NCBI GenBank assembly: GCA_030533405.1
Contig: JAUNJF010000020.1
Span: 1-35,480, forward strand
Source of the DNA: Eubacteriales bacterium
GTDB lineage: Bacteria > Bacillota > Clostridia > Lachnospirales > Lachnospiraceae
DNA length: 35,480 bases
Direction of reading: 5' to 3'
Of this stretch, positions 31,889 to 35,480 are shown piece by piece. The first letter of the stretch is position 1, and each line of letters opens with the position of its first letter. The notes beneath the pieces were generated by a model. That model had not been told where the DNA came from. It was given only the letters and a program-made list of their open reading frames with translations, and made no database searches. Made by a program: the position numbers and the translations under genes.

Positions 31889-32065
31889 ATGTCAAATGTT
31901 GTAGTAAAAGAAAACGAGACTTTAGACAGCGCTCTTCGTCGTTTCAAGAGAAATTGTGCGAAGGCTGGTATTCAGCAGGAGATTCGTAAGAGAGAACATT
32001 ACGAGAAGCCAAGCGTAAGACGTAAGAAAAAGTCTGAAGCAGCTAGAAAAAGAAAATTCAAATAG
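31889..32065 (+). CDS. rpsU: 30S ribosomal protein S21
   Basis: A 58-residue basic protein of the small subunit, near the anti-Shine-Dalgarno end of 16S rRNA. The product begins [20 protein letters not shown] and continues with [21 protein letters not shown], then a Lys/Arg-rich tail ending KRKFK, all typical of S21. Length is as expected. ATG 31889 is preceded by AAGGGAGGT and GGGTGAG. It has its own strong promoter and a clear terminator, so it is a monocistronic unit with possible readthrough from alaS. Confidence 0.97.
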   Translation: MSNVVVKENETLDSALRRFKRNCAKAGIQQEIRKREHYEKPSVRRKKKSEAARKRKFK

Positions 32066-32090
32066 TTTGTATGAAATCATTGAATTTATT

Positions 32091-32123
32091 AGGTCCTTTT
32101 CCGTTTGGGAAAGGACCTTTTTT
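32091..32123 (+). terminator. Intrinsic terminator of rpsU
   Basis: AGGTCCTTTTCC (32091-32102) pairs with GGGAAAGGACCT (32107-32118) over 12 bp with one G-U pair and a GTTT loop; a run of six Ts (32118-32123) follows, the first also closing the stem. Confidence 0.88.
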
Positions 32124-32148
32124 CGTGTGTGCGTTTTGAAAAATACAA

Positions 32149-32177
32149 GAATAAATAAAGTATGAAATTCATATATT
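32149..32177 (+). promoter_or_regulatory. Candidate sigma-E-type promoter for yqfC-yqfD
   Basis: GAATAA (32149-32154), 15 bases, then CATATATT (32170-32177; 6/8 against a CATACAAT-type -10). In B. subtilis the yqfCD genes are sporulation (sigma-E) genes, so this reading is plausible, but it is a by-eye match in AT-rich DNA. Confidence 0.38.
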
Positions 32178-32203
32178 AAACTAAAACGTTAAGGTAGACC
32201 TAT

Positions 32204-32455
32204 ATGGAAATTCCGAGAGATGTATTATATGGAGACGTATTGATTCGATTATCTGGAAATAGAGAAGCGATTATTGAAAATTATAAAGGTATATTATTAT
32301 ATACAAATGAGGAAGTTGCAATTGCGTGTAAAAAGATTACATTGCGTATATATGGATGTGAGTTAAAAATTTCATATTTTTCTGGAAGTGATATGAAAGT
32401 AACGGGTGATATTCAAACAATAACATATTTATCGAATGGAGATATATGCTGTTAG
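32204..32455 (+). CDS. yqfC: Sporulation protein YqfC (YabP/YqfC family)
   Basis: An 83-residue protein of the YabP/YqfC family, needed for efficient sporulation in Bacillus with no defined biochemical activity. The family pattern is present: IPRDVLYG at the start, then a beta-rich core with ENYKGILLYTNEEV and LKISYFSGSDMKVTGDI. It is slightly shorter than the Bacillus protein at the N-terminus. ATG 32204 follows AAGGTAG. Its end overlaps the start of yqfD by 10 bases, the usual coupling in this gene pair. Confidence 0.85.
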   Translation: MEIPRDVLYGDVLIRLSGNREAIIENYKGILLYTNEEVAIACKKITLRIYGCELKISYFSGSDMKVTGDIQTITYLSNGDICC

Positions 32456-33669
32456 TTCTTATGCGCTTTTTATTTGGTTATGCAAAAGTTGAAATTTATG
32501 GAATTGCTCCAGAACGTTTTATGAATTTGATTATCCAAAACAATATTGTAGTGTGGGATGTGGAGCATACTGAACGTGGATTTGTATTCAAAACAGGTAG
32601 AAGAAATTTGCTAAATATGAAACCTTTTTTGCAAAAAACAAATATGAAATTAAAGCTTTTGGAAAAAAGAGGTTTTCCATATTTGTGTAGGCGCTATCGA
32701 AAAAGAGTTGCTTTTTTTAGTGGACTTATGATGTTTGGTATCATTTTATATACACTATCTCAGTTTGTGTGGGAGATAAAAGTCGTAGGTGTTGACCATT
32801 TAGTATCAGAGTCTGTTTTAAAGCAAATAGAAAATCATTATGTATCACTTGGTACCTTAAAGCGAAATGTTGATTGTAATATGCTAGAGGAAAACTTAAG
32901 AAAAGATTTTGAAGAAATATCATGGATTAGTTGTTCACTAAATGGTACAGGATTGACAGTATATTTAGAAGAGGGAATGGCTCCCAAAAAAAATGATGTT
33001 TCAAAATATGTTGGAGACTTAGTAGCAAAAAAAGATGCTGTGATTATCAGGATGATAACGCGAAATGGCACACCTATGGTTAAGGTTGATGATGTTGTAA
33101 AAAAGGGAGATGTTTTGATTTCTGGAACAATATATATATATGACGATAATCATGAAGTGTTAGAAAGTAGTGATATTGCTGCAGACGGAGATATATACGG
33201 AAAAACCGTAGAACAATATGAAGATTATGTGGAATTACAATATTACGAAAAAAAATACCAGGATAAGGAGAAAAGTTATATTTCTCTTTTTTTTATGAAC
33301 TATTGTTTTACCCCGTATGCGCCAAAGTTTGATAAGAGGAATGTTGATATATGTACCCATATTCATAAAGCCAGAATATTAAAAAATTTCTATTTGCCAC
33401 TTGGATATAAGATGATATATTGTAAACCTTATGTTTTGGAAAAAAAAGAAAGAAGTAAAAAACAGGCTGAAGATTTGTTAAAACAACGATTTCAGAAAAA
33501 AATGCATATGTTTAAAGAAAAAGGGGTAGAAATCATACAAAATGATGTTAAAATAAGGGAGAAAGATGATAAAATGATTGCAAAAGGGAAATATACTTTG
33601 GTAGAACCGATTGCAGAATATAAAAAATCTTCGATACATAAGGAAGATTTGAAAAATAAGGAGAATTAG
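32446..33669 (+). CDS. yqfD: Sporulation protein YqfD (stage IV-type, membrane-anchored)
   Basis: A 407-residue membrane-anchored sporulation protein whose function is not known in detail. The N-terminal domain (residues about 1-80) is followed by one transmembrane helix (about 88-106), then an extracytoplasmic region with VVGVDHLVSESVL, reminiscent of POTRA-like folds, and a long basic C-terminal part. Length is close to the Bacillus protein (about 398). ATG 32446 overlaps the yqfC end; an in-frame ATG at 32461 is the alternative. phoH starts on the very next base after its stop. Confidence 0.88.
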   Translation: MLLVLMRFLFGYAKVEIYGIAPERFMNLIIQNNIVVWDVEHTERGFVFKTGRRNLLNMKPFLQKTNMKLKLLEKRGFPYLCRRYRKRVAFFSGLMMFGIILYTLSQFVWEIKVVGVDHLVSESVLKQIENHYVSLGTLKRNVDCNMLEENLRKDFEEISWISCSLNGTGLTVYLEEGMAPKKNDVSKYVGDLVAKKDAVIIRMITRNGTPMVKVDDVVKKGDVLISGTIYIYDDNHEVLESSDIAADGDIYGKTVEQYEDYVELQYYEKKYQDKEKSYISLFFMNYCFTPYAPKFDKRNVDICTHIHKARILKNFYLPLGYKMIYCKPYVLEKKERSKKQAEDLLKQRFQKKMHMFKEKGVEIIQNDVKIREKDDKMIAKGKYTLVEPIAEYKKSSIHKEDLKNKEN

Positions 33670-34686
33670 ATGGAAGCATACGAAATAAGCATAAATATTC
33701 CTTCAGATTGCGTAGCGAATGTATTTGGGGAATTTGATCATAATGTTAAATTGATTGAAAAAAATATGAATGTTGCAATGATCATGAGAGATGAACAGTT
33801 GAAAATTGTTGGAAATAAAGAGATGGTCGATAAAACAGTTGAAATTATGGAATCTATGATTGCACTTGCAAAAAGAGGAGAAGTCATTTCAGAACAAAAT
33901 ATAAATTATGCATTATCATTATCGGATTCGCACCAGACAGAAACTATTGTTGAGTTGGATCGAGATGTTGTGTGTCATACGGTGAATGGTAAACCAATTA
34001 AAGCAAAGACTTTAGGACAACGACAATATTTGAAGGCGATTGATAAAAATATGGTTGTGTTTGGAGTTGGTCCAGCAGGTACGGGAAAAACATATTTGGC
34101 AATGGCGAAAGCGATTACAGCATTTAAGAATAATGAGATTAATCGTATTATTTTAACGAGACCAGCGATAGAAGCTGGAGAAAAACTTGGCTTTTTGCCT
34201 GGTGATTTGCAAAGTAAGGTTGACCCATACTTGAGACCATTGTATGATGCCTTGTATGAGATTATGGGAGCAGACAGTTTCTTAAAGAATATGGAAAAAG
34301 GATTGATTGAGGTTGCACCACTTGCGTATATGCGAGGCAGAACATTAGATAATGCATTTATTGTATTAGATGAAGCGCAGAATACGACTCCAGCGCAGAT
34401 GAAAATGTTTTTAACGCGTATTGGTTTTGGATCCAAAGCAATTATCACAGGTGATTTATCACAAAAAGATATACCCAAAGATGCGGTGAGTGGTTTAGAT
34501 GTTGCGTTGAAAGTATTATCAGGTGTGGAAGACATAGGTGTATGTACATTGACAAATTTAGACGTTGTCAGACATCCACTTGTTCAGCGGATTGTAAAAG
34601 CATATGATGATTATGAATCAAAACAATCCAATAAGGGAAAACATTATGAAAAAAAATCAGGATTGAAGCCAAAGAAAAACTCCTAG
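33670..34686 (+). CDS. phoH: PhoH-family ATPase
   Basis: A 338-residue cytosolic P-loop ATPase of the PhoH (PhoL-like) family, often found next to ybeY and thought to act in RNA metabolism. After an N-terminal domain of about 110 residues, the ATPase has Walker A GPAGTGKT (Lys140) and Walker B in VLDEAQNTTPAQMKM, with LTRIGFGSKAIITGDLSQ beyond it. The C-terminus is Lys/Ser-rich. ATG 33670 abuts the yqfD stop and uses AAGGAG at 33658-33663. A direct role is inferred only from family and context. Confidence 0.93.
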   Translation: MEAYEISINIPSDCVANVFGEFDHNVKLIEKNMNVAMIMRDEQLKIVGNKEMVDKTVEIMESMIALAKRGEVISEQNINYALSLSDSHQTETIVELDRDVVCHTVNGKPIKAKTLGQRQYLKAIDKNMVVFGVGPAGTGKTYLAMAKAITAFKNNEINRIILTRPAIEAGEKLGFLPGDLQSKVDPYLRPLYDALYEIMGADSFLKNMEKGLIEVAPLAYMRGRTLDNAFIVLDEAQNTTPAQMKMFLTRIGFGSKAIITGDLSQKDIPKDAVSGLDVALKVLSGVEDIGVCTLTNLDVVRHPLVQRIVKAYDDYESKQSNKGKHYEKKSGLKPKKNS

Positions 34687-34766
34687 TAAGGTAGGCAACT
34701 TGATTTATTAACAGGCTTCGTTTATAATAAAACAGACTTTTTTGGAAGATATATTAGCGAATGTAG

Positions 34767-34772
34767 TATAAT
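34767..34772 (+). promoter_or_regulatory. Possible promoter for ybeY
   Basis: A perfect TATAAT (34767-34772) lies 29 bases before the ybeY start. The best -35 is TTGGAA (34742-34747), but the 19-base spacing is long. The 115-base gap after phoH holds no clear terminator and no gene. Confidence 0.4.
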
Positions 34773-34801
34773 ATAAATGTATACAAAATGATGAGGTTGT
34801 T

Positions 34802-35308
34802 ATGACGGTTATATTAGAAAAAGAAACTTCTTTTTTGTTTGCGTTAGAATATGAAGAGATTGCTAATACAGTGATTTCGGCTGTACTTGATTATATTCAG
34901 TGTCCTTATGAATGTCAGGTGAATATTTTATTGACGGATAATGAAGGGATTAGACAAACCAATTTAGATATGCGTGGGATTGATGCACCGACAGATGTGT
35001 TGTCGTTTCCGATGATAGAATTTGAGACGGAAGGTGATTTTTCTGTTGTAGAGGAAACACCAGATATCTATTTTGAAGGGGATTCAGGAGAGCTATTACT
35101 TGGCGATATTATGATTTCTTTAGAACGAGTAGAATCTCAGGCGAAAGAGTATAATCATAGTATCAAAAGAGAATATGCTTTTTTGATAGCACATAGTGTG
35201 TTACATTTATCAGGATATGATCATATTGATGAGGAAGAGCGTAAACGCATGGAACAGTTACAGGATATGATTTTGCAGGAAATTGGTTATACAAGAGATA
35301 TCCAATAA
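34802..35308 (+). CDS. ybeY: Endoribonuclease YbeY (rRNA maturation factor)
   Basis: YbeY is a zinc endoribonuclease that takes part in 16S rRNA 3'-end maturation and ribosome quality control. The 168-residue product carries the diagnostic H-x3-H-x5-H motif: His131, His135 and His141 in HSVLHLSGYDH, followed by EEERKRMEQLQ. The upstream ADTDVLSFP-like segment (DAPTDVLSFPM, near residue 60) and LLGDIMISLERV are also typical. ATG 34802 follows TGAGGT. It is next to phoH, the usual genomic partner. Confidence 0.95.
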   Translation: MTVILEKETSFLFALEYEEIANTVISAVLDYIQCPYECQVNILLTDNEGIRQTNLDMRGIDAPTDVLSFPMIEFETEGDFSVVEETPDIYFEGDSGELLLGDIMISLERVESQAKEYNHSIKREYAFLIAHSVLHLSGYDHIDEEERKRMEQLQDMILQEIGYTRDIQ

Positions 35309-35337
35309 TGCAAAATATTGATACAAGGAGATTAAAA

Positions 35338-35480
35338 ATGAGAAAATTGAAACAGATCACAATAGCAATAATGATGGGAGCATTGTGTTTAAGCTTTGTT
35401 GCCTGTGGTAAAAAGGAAGAAGCTACTACGGAAGCAACGACACAAGAAGTTACAACAGAAGCAACAACAGAGGAAGTTAC
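35338..35480 (+). CDS. Putative lipoprotein, N-terminal part (cut by window end)
   Basis: An open frame beginning at ATG 35338 with a strong AAGGAG (35325-35330), running off the window. The first 23 residues form a lipoprotein signal: a basic MRKLKQ start, a hydrophobic core (ITIAIMMGALCLS) and FVACG, where the Cys would be lipidated. What follows is low-complexity (KKEEATTEATTQEVTTEATTEE), a Thr/Glu-rich linker typical of surface lipoproteins of Clostridia. The functional domain lies outside the window, so no function can be given. Confidence 0.75.
   Translation, partial: MRKLKQITIAIMMGALCLSFVACGKKEEATTEATTQEVTTEATTEEV

Noticed and set aside
33975-34535. 186-residue open frame on the - strand opposite phoH
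   Set aside because: It lies entirely over the conserved ATPase core of phoH and looks like a codon-composition shadow.
34700-34745. Terminator after phoH
   Set aside because: TTATTA/TAATAA-type pairing is weak and bulged, although a T-run (34738-34743) follows; not enough for a terminator call.
1-35480. Mobile elements, CRISPR arrays, phage or defence genes, tRNA/rRNA genes
   Set aside because: None seen: no transposase, integrase or phage-like protein, no regularly spaced repeats, and all long intergenic stretches are short and accounted for.

Overview
The window is AT-rich chromosomal DNA from a low-GC, endospore-forming Gram-positive bacterium, most likely a Clostridia member of the Lachnospiraceae type. 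The evidence is the sporulation genes (spoIVA, yqfC, yqfD, and S11 carboxypeptidases in their sporulation-type neighbourhoods), the Firmicutes-type scpA/scpB, recU, plsY and short-form hisG plus hisZ, and strong AGGAGG-type ribosome binding sites. The family-level assignment is an inference from protein flavour, not a computed one. Nearly all genes lie on the + strand; only a TtcA-like gene is on the - strand.

Layout. (1) 1-4.2 kb: end of a YraN-type gene, pgeF, a frame-disrupted der GTPase, plsY and gpsA (envelope phospholipid precursors). (2) 4.2-8.5 kb: spoIVA, a hairpin, then scpA-scpB (condensin partners) and a DacB-like D,D-carboxypeptidase. (3) 8.5-9.7 kb: a stand-alone DAHP synthase gene with its own promoter and a very strong terminator. 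(4) 9.7-18.8 kb: a mixed nucleoside-salvage and cell-wall run: deoB, pdp, dacF, a membrane-anchored metallophosphoesterase, a large membrane-anchored L,D-transpeptidase with a Lys/Glu-rich repeat, purine nucleoside phosphorylase and an amidohydrolase. (5) 18.8-22.7 kb: a good promoter, then a small alarmone synthetase, an RsmF-like rRNA methyltransferase, an RluA-type pseudouridine synthase and recU, ending against the convergent ttcA-like gene. (6) 23.4-31.8 kb: a promoter, trpS, hisZ-hisG-hisD-hisB-hisI, an unrecognised 45-residue membrane peptide and alaS. (7) 31.8-35.5 kb: rpsU with its own strong promoter and terminator, then yqfC-yqfD-phoH, ybeY, and the start of a lipoprotein cut by the window edge.

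Functional logic. Several blocks match conserved Firmicutes neighbourhoods recalled from Bacillus subtilis: der-gpsA-spoIVA, scpA-scpB-dacB, deoB-punA-dacF, and yqfC-yqfD-phoH-ybeY. The salvage genes form a route from nucleosides to free bases and pentose phosphate. Only part of the histidine pathway is here: hisA, hisF, hisH, hisC and hisE are not in the window.

I see no mobile element, CRISPR array, tRNA/rRNA gene, phage gene or defence system, and nothing that amounts to a clearly new biological system. The points most worth a second look are the broken reading frame in der (normally essential), the recU terminator that appears to lie inside the opposing ttcA-like gene, the small membrane peptide between hisI and alaS, the salvage/peptidoglycan cluster, and several operator- or sigma-E-like sites.
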